Shown: positions 36,184 to 45,235 of the stretch, in pieces
How the letters are laid out: the number at the start of each line of letters is the position of its first letter
Numbering within the stretch: position 1 is the stretch's first letter
Assembly (NCBI RefSeq): GCF_900142165.1
Contig: NZ_FQZY01000031.1
Span: forward strand, 1 to 51,997
Direction: 5' to 3'
From: Hespellia stercorisuis DSM 15480
Lineage (GTDB): Bacteria; Bacillota; Clostridia; Lachnospirales; Lachnospiraceae
DNA: 51,997 nt
Program-made: the position numbers and the translations under genes
The notes under the pieces: generated by a model
The model's input: only the letters and a program-made list of their open reading frames with translations
What the model was told of the DNA's origin: nothing
Database searches by the model: none

Positions 36184-36609
36184 TTAGTCTTCTACTGTTA
36201 CACCCATTGAACGACAGGTTCCTGCGATCATGCTGATAGCAGACTCGATAGTCGCTGCATTCAGATCTTTCATCTTTGTCTCAGCGATTTCCTGTAACTG
36301 TGCTTTTGTGATTGTCGCAACCTTTGTCTTGTTCGGAACACCTGAACCAGATTTGATGTTGCAGGCTTTCTTGATCAGAACAGCCGCCGGCGGAGTCTTT
36401 GTTACGAAGCTAAAACTTCTGTCATTGTAAACTGTGATAACTACAGGAATGATCAGATCTCCCTGGTCAGCAGTTTTTGCATTGAACTGTTTTGTAAATT
36501 CAACGATGTTTACACCGTGCTGTCCAAGTGCTGGACCTACCGGTGGTGCTGGTGTTGCTTTACCAGCCTGGATCTGTAATTTAATATAACCTTCTACTTT
36601 TTTTGCCAT
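36184..36609 (-). CDS. rplK: 50S ribosomal protein L11
   Basis: A 141-residue protein of the GTPase-associated centre. N-terminal domain [27 protein letters not shown] and C-terminal rRNA-binding domain ending [12 protein letters not shown] are standard. Lies between nusG and rplA. Confidence 0.98.
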   Translation of the reverse strand: MAKKVEGYIKLQIQAGKATPAPPVGPALGQHGVNIVEFTKQFNAKTADQGDLIIPVVITVYNDRSFSFVTKTPPAAVLIKKACNIKSGSGVPNKTKVATITKAQLQEIAETKMKDLNAATIESAISMIAGTCRSMGVTVED

Positions 36610-36625
36610 TTCTAATTACCTCCTT

Positions 36626-36653
36626 GTGGTATTGGCGGGAATTTCCCTCCCAC
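36626..36653 (-). promoter_or_regulatory. L1-leader-like hairpin before rplK
   Basis: Minus strand GTGGGAGGGAAATTCCCG then CCAATACCAC, followed by AAGGAGG of rplK. Differs from the rplA copy at few positions. Confidence 0.65.
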
Positions 36654-36675
36654 TGTCTGAATAACTGTTAATGTT

Positions 36676-37194
36676 TTAGTCCATCTTGCGGACTTCTGTG
36701 AAACTTAATTCTACCGGTGTCTCACGACCGAACAGCTCAACATTGATCGTCAAACTCTGTTTCTGTGGATTCATGGACTGGATTGCTCCAACCGTGCCTT
36801 CCCATGCGCCGCTCAATACGGTGATGGTGTCACCCACTTCAAGGTCAACCACGACATTGTCCTGCTGGATGCCCATCGGCATCATCTCCTCGTCAGAGAG
36901 CGGTACAGGTTTTGATCCAGGTCCTACAAAGCCGGTCACTCCACGAGTGTTGCGTACCACGTACCATGTGTCATCATTCATAATCATATGAATCATCACA
37001 TAGCCCGGGAACAGCTTTTTCTGACTTGCCTTCTGGACTCCATTCTTAAGTTCAACGACTTCCTGCATGGGAACTCTGACCTCAAGAATCTGGTCTTCTA
37101 AATGTCTGTTTTCGATTGTCTTATCAATGTTCGCTTTTACTTTGTTCTCATACCCGGAATAGGTATGAACAACGTACCATTTTGCTTCTGACAT
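36676..37194 (-). CDS. nusG: Transcription termination/antitermination protein NusG
   Basis: A 172-residue NusG with the N-terminal RNA-polymerase-binding domain (WYVVHTYSGYENKVKANI; KLFPGYVMIHM; VRNTRGVTGFVG) and a C-terminal KOW domain (VGDTITVLSGAWEGTVGAIQSM). No extra domain insertion. Confidence 0.98.
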   Translation of the reverse strand: MSEAKWYVVHTYSGYENKVKANIDKTIENRHLEDQILEVRVPMQEVVELKNGVQKASQKKLFPGYVMIHMIMNDDTWYVVRNTRGVTGFVGPGSKPVPLSDEEMMPMGIQQDNVVVDLEVGDTITVLSGAWEGTVGAIQSMNPQKQSLTINVELFGRETPVELSFTEVRKMD

Positions 37195-37227
37195 AAAATC
37201 ACCCTTCCTGCTCGCGCCTACCAGTTA

Positions 37228-37428
37228 CTATTTAACCAATAAGTCGATACCGTATTTTAAGATGACATCAATAACTGATATCAATGCTCCCAAAAATACG
37301 GATACCCCAACGACTGCCGCTGTCTGCTTCGCAAGTGTCTTCTGATCTGGCCAAATCACTTTTTTAAACTCAGCCTGAAGTCCCTTAAACCAGCTTTTCT
37401 TCTGAGTTTTTTCTTTTGCTTCGCCCAT
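37228..37428 (-). CDS. secE: Preprotein translocase subunit SecE
   Basis: A 66-residue single-span SecE: basic cytoplasmic amphipathic helix (WFKGLQAEFKKVIWPDQKTL, with the family's KVIWP motif) and one transmembrane helix (AVVGVSVFLGALISVIDVIL). Start ATG 37428 with AAAGGAAG nine bases upstream is preferred to a GTG three codons earlier. Confidence 0.96.
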   Translation of the reverse strand: MGEAKEKTQKKSWFKGLQAEFKKVIWPDQKTLAKQTAAVVGVSVFLGALISVIDVILKYGIDLLVK

Positions 37429-37450
37429 AACATCCACTTCCTTTCAACGA

Positions 37451-37600
37451 CTATTTCGTCTCTTTGTGCATTGTGTGTGATTTACAGAACTTGCAATACT
37501 TCTTTGTCTCAAGACGTTCCGGATGATTTTTCTTATCCTTTGTCATATTGTAGTTCCGCTGCTTACATTCTGTACATTCCAATGTGATTCTTGTGCGCAC
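37451..37600 (-). CDS. rpmG: 50S ribosomal protein L33
   Basis: A 49-residue zinc-binding L33 read directly from the minus strand: it starts at GTG 37600 (preceded by GAGGTGG) with [17 protein letters not shown] and ends [16 protein letters not shown]. The two Cys-x2-Cys pairs (CTEC and CKFC) mark the zinc-containing form. First gene of the secE-nusG-rplKA run. Confidence 0.95.
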   Translation of the reverse strand: MRTRITLECTECKQRNYNMTKDKKNHPERLETKKYCKFCKSHTMHKETK

Positions 37601-37754
37601 AACTTCCACCTCGCTTTATAATTCTTATTTAACGTGTTACGATCCACCCTCCTGAAACGCCTGCATTTTCAGCGGATTTCAGTGGATTTCCTGACGGTTG
37701 CGAAGCCGTCAAAATTTAGGCATAAAAAAAAGACCTACTTCCATTCGCTAGAGC

Positions 37755-37784
37755 ATTGTATCATGTTCTGCCCGTGGAAGTCAA
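37755..37784 (-). promoter_or_regulatory. Promoter of rpmG-secE-nusG-rplKA
   Basis: Minus strand TTGACT (37784-37779), 18 bases, TACAAT (37760-37755). A roughly 150-base leader follows with a GACGG/CCGTC hairpin (near 37693-37710) of unknown role. Confidence 0.75.
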
Positions 37785-37818
37785 GCCTTTTCTCTTCTTT
37801 ATCGTTATATCTCCATTC

Positions 37819-38193
37819 TTACATTGCCTGATAAACAGACCACGCAAAAAGCAGCGGAACGACCAGGTCTATCAGCGATACGGGCGTAAATGTTCCCGCC
37901 ACAGCCAGCATGATCAGACTGATCACACAGATGGCCACGTAAATTCCCGCACAGATCATCGTCACCTTCGCATATTTTCTTATCAATCCGGTGACAGCTC
38001 CGACAATGGCTGCAATAACGGAAACAATGGACAGTGCAACAGACACCTGCCAGTTATCCACACCAGCCTTCTCCATCACCGGCTGTATCATCTGATTGGC
38101 CGCGATAAGAATGACCACTCCGATTGCAGAAAAGGCGCTGAAAACCAACACGATAATCGACATCACTTTTAAAAATTTTGTTTGTTGTAACAT
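37819..38193 (-). CDS. Small membrane protein of unknown function (four TM helices)
   Basis: A 124-residue hydrophobic protein with four predicted membrane helices, around residues 8-33, 47-70, 76-98 and 103-122, separated by short polar turns. Only recognisable feature is the regular helix pattern and a short soluble part (MEKAGVDNWQ) after the first helix. A GGAGGAG site precedes the start. It follows the ABC export operon on the same strand across a 118-base gap with a repeat-like hairpin. Confidence 0.75.
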   Translation of the reverse strand: MLQQTKFLKVMSIIVLVFSAFSAIGVVILIAANQMIQPVMEKAGVDNWQVSVALSIVSVIAAIVGAVTGLIRKYAKVTMICAGIYVAICVISLIMLAVAGTFTPVSLIDLVVPLLFAWSVYQAM

Positions 38194-38270
38194 TTTCTCT
38201 CCTCCTTTAGACTTTTTTAAGGTTATATTGTAAAGCAGTCCTTTTCAGATCTGCCTCACCACTCCATAAA

Positions 38271-38290
38271 GCGGATACGCAAAAATCTGC
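38271..38290. repeat. Dispersed hairpin repeat, copy 4 (diverged)
   Basis: GCGGATACGCAAAAATCTGC has the same outer arms (GCGGAT / ATCyGC) and GCrAA-type loop as the copies at 2566, 6975 and 19091. On the minus strand it ends in CCGCTTTAT. It lies just after the ABC permease stop codon. Confidence 0.4.
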
Positions 38291-38311
38291 TTCGCCGCCT
38301 GCCGACGACCT

Positions 38312-39562
38312 CTACATCTGGCGCAGCGCCTCGATCGGGCTCAGCTTTGCCGCCTTGCGCGCCGGATAGATTCCGAACACGATTCCGACACCGCAGGAAA
38401 ACAACGTGGCAATGATCACCGATGGAATGGACACCTTGGCAGTCAGTCCCGCTACTTTGAGCGTTGACAGCAGCATCGCCATCCCAATCCCAAGCACGAT
38501 TCCGATTATACCTCCCAGTCCCGATATGATCGCGGACTCAAACAAAAACTGCGCGACAATCGATGACGTTTTGGCTCCCAGTGCTTTCCGGATTCCAATC
38601 TCCCGTGTTCTCTCGGTCACAGACACCAGCATGATATTCATGACTCCGATTCCGCCGACCAGCAGTGAAATTCCCGCCACGAATGCCACAAATGCCGTGA
38701 CTGTATTGATGATACCGCTGGCATAATTCGTAAATCCGGAAAGGTCCGCCGCTTTTGTAAACAGATCTTTTCCATCGTTTGCGTGTCTTTTTGTCAGGAT
38801 GGTGTTCATCACTTCTGTAATATGTGTTTTAGACGCATTCTTCGCCGGCTGCACCGTGATACTGCTAAAGCCTCCTATATTCTTTCCAAACAATTCCGAA
38901 ACCGTATACGGCATCTCCAGCGAAACTGTGATGGCTTCTCCAAACAGCTCTGCAACCTGTCTGGATGCCTCCATGTCCTCGTCCGACGCATCTCTGACCC
39001 CGCAGATTGTTACCGTCTGGATTGCATTGTTGATGGTCACTTCTATGTTCATTCCGACAACATCCGTAGTCCCAAAGAGTGCCTGCGCTCCTGCTTTGTC
39101 AATCACCGCAACCGGATTCGCATTCTTCAGCTGTTCCTCTGTAAAGTACGCCCCCCGAAACACCCGGTTGTTTTCTCGCGAGGTCTTGTCGTATTCCGGT
39201 ATGGTAAACATCGGATACAGGGTATGCTTTCCTTTTCGTGTTTCCACAAATCCGCCATCTCCGTTTACCGCAAGATATCCATATGAAATCTGACTGCCCA
39301 GACCATTCTCCACCGCGGCGAGGTCATCGGCCGTAATCAGCTCGGTGTTTGTCGTGTTCTCCGTATTAACCTGAAGCGAAATCGGCATCACCGTATCAGA
39401 AGCTTCATCTTCTACCGAGGTACGGACGCCGTTTCCAATAGACACAACCGTGATCACGGACGAAATTCCTATGATAATACCCAGCATAGTCAAAACGGAT
39501 CGTCCCTTGTTGGAGCGAATATTATCCAGAGCCATTTTTATATATTCACCAATCTGTCCCAT
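38312..39562 (-). CDS. MacB-like ABC transporter permease (FtsX domain)
   Basis: A 416-residue permease: N-terminal membrane helix after KMALDNIRSNKGRSVLTMLGIIIGISSVI (the MacB/YknZ hallmark), a 230-residue extracytoplasmic MacB core domain, and three C-terminal helices of the FtsX type around GGIGVMNIMLVSVTERTREIGIRKALGAK. Such proteins do not transport through the membrane themselves but drive extrusion of peptides, drugs or lipids with an adaptor. The adaptor and ATPase genes precede it in the same operon with 15- and 5-base gaps. Cargo unknown. Confidence 0.94.
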   Translation of the reverse strand: MGQIGEYIKMALDNIRSNKGRSVLTMLGIIIGISSVITVVSIGNGVRTSVEDEASDTVMPISLQVNTENTTNTELITADDLAAVENGLGSQISYGYLAVNGDGGFVETRKGKHTLYPMFTIPEYDKTSRENNRVFRGAYFTEEQLKNANPVAVIDKAGAQALFGTTDVVGMNIEVTINNAIQTVTICGVRDASDEDMEASRQVAELFGEAITVSLEMPYTVSELFGKNIGGFSSITVQPAKNASKTHITEVMNTILTKRHANDGKDLFTKAADLSGFTNYASGIINTVTAFVAFVAGISLLVGGIGVMNIMLVSVTERTREIGIRKALGAKTSSIVAQFLFESAIISGLGGIIGIVLGIGMAMLLSTLKVAGLTAKVSIPSVIIATLFSCGVGIVFGIYPARKAAKLSPIEALRQM

Positions 39563-39577
39563 ATCTGCTCTTCTCCT

Positions 39578-41386
39578 CTATTTTGATGCTGCTTTTGCCT
39601 TAGCCTTCATTCCTTCCGAGACATTTCCCGAGGTGTCAGAAACCACCTCATCCCCTTTTTCGAGGCCCTTCAGGATCTGAATCTTTGAATCTGAAGTAAT
39701 CCCTATCTCCACGGACTTCTCCAACACCGTTCCGTTCTCGATGACGTAGACAAAATCACCTTTTGTGTTGGTGTTTACCACATCATTCGGGAGCACCAGC
39801 GTATTCTTTTCTTCTGCGACAGATATGACCACTTTCGCCGGAACCCCTATAATGATCCCGCCGTTCGCATTCGTAATTTTCACTCTTGCCGCAATGGTAG
39901 ATACGCCTTTTTCGTTCGCAGTCGCAATCTGGCTGACCGAATCCACCGTACCTTTGTATTCTTTATCGCCCAGCGTTATCACAGCAGGCTGCCCTGTCTT
40001 CACCTTGTCAAAATCGGCGGTTGGAACCCCCAGCGTCACATACATGTCGTTCAGACTTGCGAGAGTATACATCTCGCCTCCCTGAACCGCATCCGTTCCG
40101 GCAGCCGCTTTCACATCCGCAACGATACTGTCAAATTCCGCTCTCATTCCATCTCTGCCTTTTTGCACCAGCTCTTCCGCCGTATAGGTCGTCATAGCTG
40201 CGAGATCTTCATTGATCTGCATCGTCTGAATCTGCTCCGATGAGATAGCGCTGGATGTCGTTCCATTGTCAGCCGGTACATCGGTACTGATATTGTTCAT
40301 TACATCTGCTGCCGCTGCAATCTGCGCACCCAGTTCATCGTACTGCGCCTGCAGCGCAGCATACGCCTCATTCGCCGCGCTGCTGAGTGGATGTTCATCC
40401 ACGATCTTCTGCTGTGTTCTGTTGTCAATCGTTCTCTGATTTACATCGCTGGTCAGATTATCGCTTTCTTCCTTCAGCTGCGCAAAGGTCTTCTTTTCCG
40501 TCTTCCTTGCCTCGCTTTTTTCGTACGCATCTTCCCCCATCTCCGTATATTGCTGGATGATCGCGATCCGCGCATTATCAATCTCTATCTGACTGTTGTT
40601 TTCCTGAATTTGCTCCTGTGCTTTGGTTGCTGCAGGACTATTTTCTTGGTTTTCTATGTTTTCCTGCTCTGCCGCTGTTCTTGCGGCATTCAGACCGTCC
40701 ACCAGTGCATTCTGCTGATCGATCACTGCATTATAAGCATCAATCGCTGCCTGCTTCTGTGCATTCGCCGCATCCTGTGCCGTCGCCTGCGCCTCTGCCT
40801 TCATCTGCGCTTCTTTCTCCTGTGCCCGGGCCGCCTGATTCAGGGTGTCCTGATTCCCCAGCCGCGTAAGCTGCTCCTGCATCTGGCTTTTCTGATTATC
40901 CCGTTCAAGATTCGTGGTATCAAAAGAAACCAGCACATCCCCGGCCTTCACCGTCGTTCCCACCTTCGCATTCAGGGTAAGGACCGGTGCATTCACCGGT
41001 GAGTAGTATACCTTTGTTTTTCCACTCCCCACAGTTCCGGAAATACTGTATGTTTCCTTGATATCCTCCTGCTCAACTTTCGTGGTACTCAGCTCTGTTG
41101 TCGTATCCGTTTTTTTCGCCGTGCCGTTGATTGCCCAGCACGCCAGCCCTATGACCGCAACAGCCGGGATGATCATCCACACCGGAAGCTTTTTCTTCTT
41201 CGGAGGTATATTCTCCTCTTCCTCCATGTCAAAAAAATCCTCATCCAACTCAATTTCATCATCCCTGGTATTCTCAGAAACTTCTGTTTCCAGCCCGCTG
41301 CCGGATGCAGCCATCGTTTCCTCCTCGGTCAATGCTTCTTTCTCTAAATTTTCCGTGTTTTTCTTTTCCATCCTCTTTCCAAACAT
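39578..41386 (-). CDS. HlyD/MacA-like efflux adaptor protein
   Basis: A 602-residue membrane-anchored adaptor. Residues 1-70 are cytoplasmic and strongly acidic (DDEIELDEDFFDMEEEE), one membrane helix covers 70-87, then come a barrel-sandwich (lipoyl) half motif (YYSPVNAPVLTLNAKVGTTVKAGDVL), a long alpha-helical hairpin rich in A, Q and E (about 165-400), the second half motif and a C-terminal domain with LVLPNDVV and GLEKGDEVV. The hairpin is longer than in typical Gram-positive YknX, suggesting an extended reach through the cell wall. Works with the ATPase and permease on either side. Confidence 0.92.
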   Translation of the reverse strand: MFGKRMEKKNTENLEKEALTEEETMAASGSGLETEVSENTRDDEIELDEDFFDMEEEENIPPKKKKLPVWMIIPAVAVIGLACWAINGTAKKTDTTTELSTTKVEQEDIKETYSISGTVGSGKTKVYYSPVNAPVLTLNAKVGTTVKAGDVLVSFDTTNLERDNQKSQMQEQLTRLGNQDTLNQAARAQEKEAQMKAEAQATAQDAANAQKQAAIDAYNAVIDQQNALVDGLNAARTAAEQENIENQENSPAATKAQEQIQENNSQIEIDNARIAIIQQYTEMGEDAYEKSEARKTEKKTFAQLKEESDNLTSDVNQRTIDNRTQQKIVDEHPLSSAANEAYAALQAQYDELGAQIAAAADVMNNISTDVPADNGTTSSAISSEQIQTMQINEDLAAMTTYTAEELVQKGRDGMRAEFDSIVADVKAAAGTDAVQGGEMYTLASLNDMYVTLGVPTADFDKVKTGQPAVITLGDKEYKGTVDSVSQIATANEKGVSTIAARVKITNANGGIIIGVPAKVVISVAEEKNTLVLPNDVVNTNTKGDFVYVIENGTVLEKSVEIGITSDSKIQILKGLEKGDEVVSDTSGNVSEGMKAKAKAASK

Positions 41387-41391
41387 GTCAA

Positions 41392-42114
41392 TTACTCCTC
41401 CCGCTCTCCCAGCTCAGACTGCCCGTTCTCATTCAGATAATCTTTCTCTATCTTTCCATCCTTAATCCGGATCACTCTTTTTACCTGCTTTGCAATGTCA
41501 TCGTCATGCGTGATGATGATGACAGTCCGCCCGGACCTTGAAAGTGCCATCAGTATTTTCATAATGTCTTCCGAGGATTTGGAATCCAGATTTCCCGTTG
41601 GTTCATCCGCCAGAATCACCGGCGGCCGCGCCGCTATCGCCCTTGCGATCGCAACTCTCTGCTGCTGTCCTCCGGACATCTCCGAAGGCTTATGATTCAT
41701 TCTTTCTCCCAGTCCGACCTTGCGCAGCGCTTCTTCTGCAAGCTTTCTCCGGCTCGCTTTGTCCAGTCTTCTGTAAATCAGCGGGAGCTCGACATTGCCT
41801 CTTGCATCAAGATTTGAAATCAGATTGAACCCCTGAAATATAAACCCCAGCTCCTTGTTCCGGATTTCGGACAGCTGGTTATCTTCAAGCTCTGATACAT
41901 CCTGACCGTGCAGATAGTATTTGCCGGAAGTCGGTACATCCAGACACCCCAGCATATTCATCAATGTGGATTTTCCGGAACCCGAATGTCCCACGATTGC
42001 GACAAATTCGCCCGGATGGATATCCAGCGAAACGCCGTCAAGTGCACGCACCTCATTTTCCCCCGGGTTGTATATTTTTTTTATATTTTTCACCCTGATC
42101 AATGGTTGTTCCAA
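41392..42114 (-). CDS. ABC transporter ATP-binding protein, MacB/LolD type
   Basis: A 240-residue ATPase with Walker [11 protein letters not shown]-loop in [12 protein letters not shown], signature [15 protein letters not shown], Walker [14 protein letters not shown] and switch His in IITHDDDIA. The LDxxS after Walker B and the '[16 protein letters not shown]' segment mark the MacB/LolD (type VII) family. Partner of the FtsX permease. Confidence 0.96.
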   Translation of the reverse strand: MEQPLIRVKNIKKIYNPGENEVRALDGVSLDIHPGEFVAIVGHSGSGKSTLMNMLGCLDVPTSGKYYLHGQDVSELEDNQLSEIRNKELGFIFQGFNLISNLDARGNVELPLIYRRLDKASRRKLAEEALRKVGLGERMNHKPSEMSGGQQQRVAIARAIAARPPVILADEPTGNLDSKSSEDIMKILMALSRSGRTVIIITHDDDIAKQVKRVIRIKDGKIEKDYLNENGQSELGEREE

Positions 42115-42131
42115 AAAGCATCCTCCTCACA

Positions 42132-43685
42132 TCATACAATTCCTCTTAATTCCAAAGCAATCACAACAATAACATCCACCATTATCATAGCACATAAAAC
42201 CATACAGAGCATTCTTTTTTTTCGCAGTGAAAAGCGCCCCAGAAAGTCATCCATCTTCGGTGCTGCATAATAGAGAAATGCACAGCCTAAGAGGCCGGAT
42301 GCCACCGAAACACCCAGACACACTCTTCCGTTAATCTGCAGAAAGTATCCACTGAAGTCCCAGAGTTTTGTGCCCTCCACCACTTCGAAATACAGACTTG
42401 CCAGATATTCCAGCACCGTATAAAACAGAGTGATCAGACCGAACGTGATCCAGGGATTTTTCATCCATCGGCGAAACAATACCACCGCGAGAACCGCACC
42501 GAGACCGACAAGCGGCAGCCACGGCCCATGCAGCAGACCGATCAGTTGGAACTTTTCTTCCCTGCCAAGTTCTATCAGCACCTCGAATACCCACCCCAGC
42601 ACAGAGACCATAAAGAAAAGCAGGATATAGGATGTGATATGGTATGGCCGATTGCCATCCACCACCGCCACCACTTCATGCCATCTGGATTTTCTCCCGT
42701 ACAAAAAAGCGGGATATGTGTCCGGTTCATATATGTAAGGCTTCATGTTAGGCATTTTCTCGTCATCGCGCATCAATATACTGATCAGCACCTCATCCTC
42801 AGATGGAATCCGGTCCAGATATTTATCCACAAAGACCCGGTTGTCTGTATTACGAAGCTCCAGCATCTTTCTTCTAAGCTCCATATAGACTTCTACCTCA
42901 GCCGCGCTGGTGTATGCATTCAGGAAAAAAATATCCAGAAGTCCAAATGTAAAGAGCCCCAGCAGATGCCACCAGAAAAACGAGATCTGAAGAACAAACA
43001 TGCGCCATTTATTCCCCCGCATCATCTTTTTGGACATTGCAAACGCAGTCTTTCGATCCACTGTCGGATTCTCCGCGACGATGAACGGAATCATGTAGTA
43101 CTCGTAATGCTTTATGATCCCTCCCACGATCGTCAGGCTCCACCAGAACTGGAACCAGGCTTTGCAAAACATAATCCACGCTGGATTTTTCACCACCTTG
43201 GACCGGTACAGATAAAAAATCCGGTTGATCCGACTCTCGTGATAAATCCGAGTCTCCATCAGAAAACGTTTTTCACCGATGAGCAGAATGTTCTTCACAA
43301 AGAGCCAGTAGAACACACTGATTACCATCCCAAACAGCAGCACTATAAAGGTGAGGGTAAAGTTGTGTTCCATGTAATCATCCACCGCCTCCGCCGAGAT
43401 GGCAAGCAGGGAGAACGAACCCAGGTAGCGGTTGATCAGAGTTTCCGCCGTACTCACGACCAGAACATTTTTCACTCCGACTCCCGTTTTTTTCTGGATC
43501 GTTTCTTCGACGTACTTTGTAATCCCCGGATCCTGCGGAGTTTCTGTGTTTGTGCGCAGAATCTGCGTGGAAGAACTATAGGCTCCTGCAAGAACCGCCA
43601 CCACAAAACACACTGCTATCATTCGCAGATAATTACTTTTTACAGAGGATTTTGCCCTCGATTTAACCCCACGTCTTGTCCACAT
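42132..43685 (-). CDS. DUF975 - CmpB-type fusion membrane protein
   Basis: A 517-residue membrane protein in two parts. The N-terminal half (about 1-280) resembles DUF975: SRAKSSVKSNYLRMIAVCFVVAVL, several helices, YEYYMIPFIVAENPTVDRKTAFAMSKKMMRGNKW and LGLFTFGLLDIFFLNAY. The C-terminal part (about 350-517) resembles the 'putative ABC transporter permease' CmpB-like family: SVLGWVFEVLIELGR, LHGPWLPLVGLGAVL and a TVLEYLASLYFE segment. Both are poorly understood membrane domains. It is the first gene of the operon before the MacB-like ATPase, adaptor and permease, 17 bases from the ATPase. Family names are from pattern memory; function unknown. Confidence 0.8.
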   Translation of the reverse strand: MWTRRGVKSRAKSSVKSNYLRMIAVCFVVAVLAGAYSSSTQILRTNTETPQDPGITKYVEETIQKKTGVGVKNVLVVSTAETLINRYLGSFSLLAISAEAVDDYMEHNFTLTFIVLLFGMVISVFYWLFVKNILLIGEKRFLMETRIYHESRINRIFYLYRSKVVKNPAWIMFCKAWFQFWWSLTIVGGIIKHYEYYMIPFIVAENPTVDRKTAFAMSKKMMRGNKWRMFVLQISFFWWHLLGLFTFGLLDIFFLNAYTSAAEVEVYMELRRKMLELRNTDNRVFVDKYLDRIPSEDEVLISILMRDDEKMPNMKPYIYEPDTYPAFLYGRKSRWHEVVAVVDGNRPYHITSYILLFFMVSVLGWVFEVLIELGREEKFQLIGLLHGPWLPLVGLGAVLAVVLFRRWMKNPWITFGLITLFYTVLEYLASLYFEVVEGTKLWDFSGYFLQINGRVCLGVSVASGLLGCAFLYYAAPKMDDFLGRFSLRKKRMLCMVLCAMIMVDVIVVIALELRGIV

Positions 43686-43718
43686 TTTTTCTGTTTCCTT
43701 ATCTTTATTCTACGCATT

Positions 43719-43747
43719 AGTTTACCACAATAAAGTATTCTGTACAA
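43719..43747 (-). promoter_or_regulatory. Promoter of the ABC export operon
   Basis: Minus strand TTGTAC (43747-43742), 17 bases, TAAACT (43724-43719), about 33 bases upstream of the start codon at 43685. Confidence 0.6.
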
Positions 43748-43780
43748 TTCCTTTTATTGCACGTTATCGATTGTCGGATA

Positions 43781-43810
43781 TTTACATTTGCGCGCCTCCC
43801 GGTGTATACT
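43781..43810 (+). promoter_or_regulatory. Promoter of the HAD phosphatase gene
   Basis: TTTACA (43781-43786), 18 bases, TATACT (43805-43810), 80 bases upstream of the ATG at 43891. Divergent from the export operon promoter. Confidence 0.65.
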
Positions 43811-43890
43811 GTAAGCAGTGTCCTGCTGTTCGGATTATTCTGTATTTCGAAACGCGGATTTTATTATTTTATTAATGGAGGTTTTATGAT

Positions 43891-44544
43891 ATGAAAAAAT
43901 ACGATACTATCATATTTGATTTAGACGGCACCCTGCTGAATACACTGGACGATCTGATGGACGGTGTGAACTACATTCTGAACTATTATCACTATCCCGA
44001 ACGGACGCTGGAGGAGGTTCGCTGTTTTGTCGGGAACGGGCTGCGCCGTCTTCTGGCGCTTGCACTCCCGGACGGTGAAGAAAATCCTTTGTTTGAGGAG
44101 GCATTTGAGCGTTTCCGTGCATATTACACGGAACACTGTCAGATCAAAACCAGTGCTTATGATGGAATCCTGCCTCTTTTGGATTTCCTGAAGGAGTCCG
44201 GTTATGCACTGGCCATTGTCTCCAACAAAAACCATGCCGCCGTCAATGCATTGTCCGAATTATACTTTGCATCCCAGATTTCAATCGCAATCGGCGAACA
44301 GCCCACCGTAAACCGCAAACCTGCTCCCGACACAGTGTTTGCCGCTCTGGACGCGCTTCACATGAAAAAGGATAACACACTTTATGTGGGAGATTCCGAG
44401 GTGGACAAGCTCACCGCTGATAACGCCGGAATAGACTGCGCGTTGGTGAGCTGGGGCTTTCGCAGCCGGAAGGCGCTGGAGGCGCTCCACCCTACCGTGC
44501 TCATCGACCGGCCAGAGGAGCTGCGCATCTTTCTGGAGCACTAA
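43891..44544 (+). CDS. HAD family phosphatase, phosphoglycolate phosphatase-like
   Basis: A 217-residue HAD hydrolase with motif I IIFDLDGTLLNT (Asp10, Asp12), motif II IVSNKN, motif III Lys in RKPAPDTV and motif IV YVGDSEVDKLTA. A helical C1 cap lies between residues 18 and 85. The sequence resembles Gph/PGPase-like enzymes; actual substrate unknown. Strong GGAGG upstream. Followed 99 bases later by a DUF3783 gene. Confidence 0.92.
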   Translation: MKKYDTIIFDLDGTLLNTLDDLMDGVNYILNYYHYPERTLEEVRCFVGNGLRRLLALALPDGEENPLFEEAFERFRAYYTEHCQIKTSAYDGILPLLDFLKESGYALAIVSNKNHAAVNALSELYFASQISIAIGEQPTVNRKPAPDTVFAALDALHMKKDNTLYVGDSEVDKLTADNAGIDCALVSWGFRSRKALEALHPTVLIDRPEELRIFLEH

Positions 44545-44643
44545 AAGCGTTCTCTCACAAACCGAAACAGAGTCCGAGAGAATGTACATTGATATATTTT
44601 TTAGTCACCCAAAATTCAAGATAACGAGAAGGAGATATAATTC

Positions 44644-45033
44644 ATGAAAGAAACCGTGATGATATTCAACCCGCCAGCCCGCGACCGACTGCTCAAGATC
44701 GAGATGGCACTGTTTCCTGCCAAGGTCCGCATGCTGCGTTTTGAAGCAAAGGATTATGAACAGACACTCGGCACACTCGCCGGATTAGGTGACGTGGAAC
44801 GCGCACCGGCCGATGAATCACCGGAACCGGCCAGTAAGCTCTCCGATACCATGCTGGTCTTCGCCTTTATCGATGACCACAAGCTGGAACAGATTCTCGG
44901 CAGTCTGCGAAGAAGCGGTACCGGTCCGCTCCCCTACAAGGCTATTCTGACGCCCACAAACCAGCATTGGACTCCGCTCCAGTGTTTTAGTGAAATCCGG
45001 CAGGAGCATGAAGCCATGAATGAATCCCGTTAA
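44644..45033 (+). CDS. DUF3783 family protein
   Basis: A 129-residue soluble protein with MIFNPPARDRLLKIEMALFP at the start and, in its second half, MLVFAFIDDHKLEQILGSLRRSGTGPLPYKAILTPTNQHW, the pattern of the DUF3783 family. Function unknown. GAAGGAGATA precedes the ATG. Ends before a strong terminator at 45133. Confidence 0.8.
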   Translation: MKETVMIFNPPARDRLLKIEMALFPAKVRMLRFEAKDYEQTLGTLAGLGDVERAPADESPEPASKLSDTMLVFAFIDDHKLEQILGSLRRSGTGPLPYKAILTPTNQHWTPLQCFSEIRQEHEAMNESR

Positions 45034-45132
45034 TTTTTCCAGACAGCTACGGTCATCTCACTCCACTTCTGCCCGATTCCCGTCTCAATAGATTTTCTCA
45101 AAAGAATTTTTCTGTAAGCAAATCGGACGTTC

Positions 45133-45165
45133 AAAAAAATGCCTCCTAAAAAGGAGGCATTTTTT
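45133..45165. terminator. Bidirectional terminator
   Basis: AAAAAAATGCCTCC-TAAA-AAGGAGGCATTTTTT. It separates the DUF3783 gene (+) from the pyrophosphatase gene (-), which converge here. Confidence 0.92.
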
Positions 45166-45235
45166 ACCCTATACATTCACTTTACAATAATAAATCTATC
45201 TCATTTTTTACTTGTCTTAATAGTTTCCAAATCTC

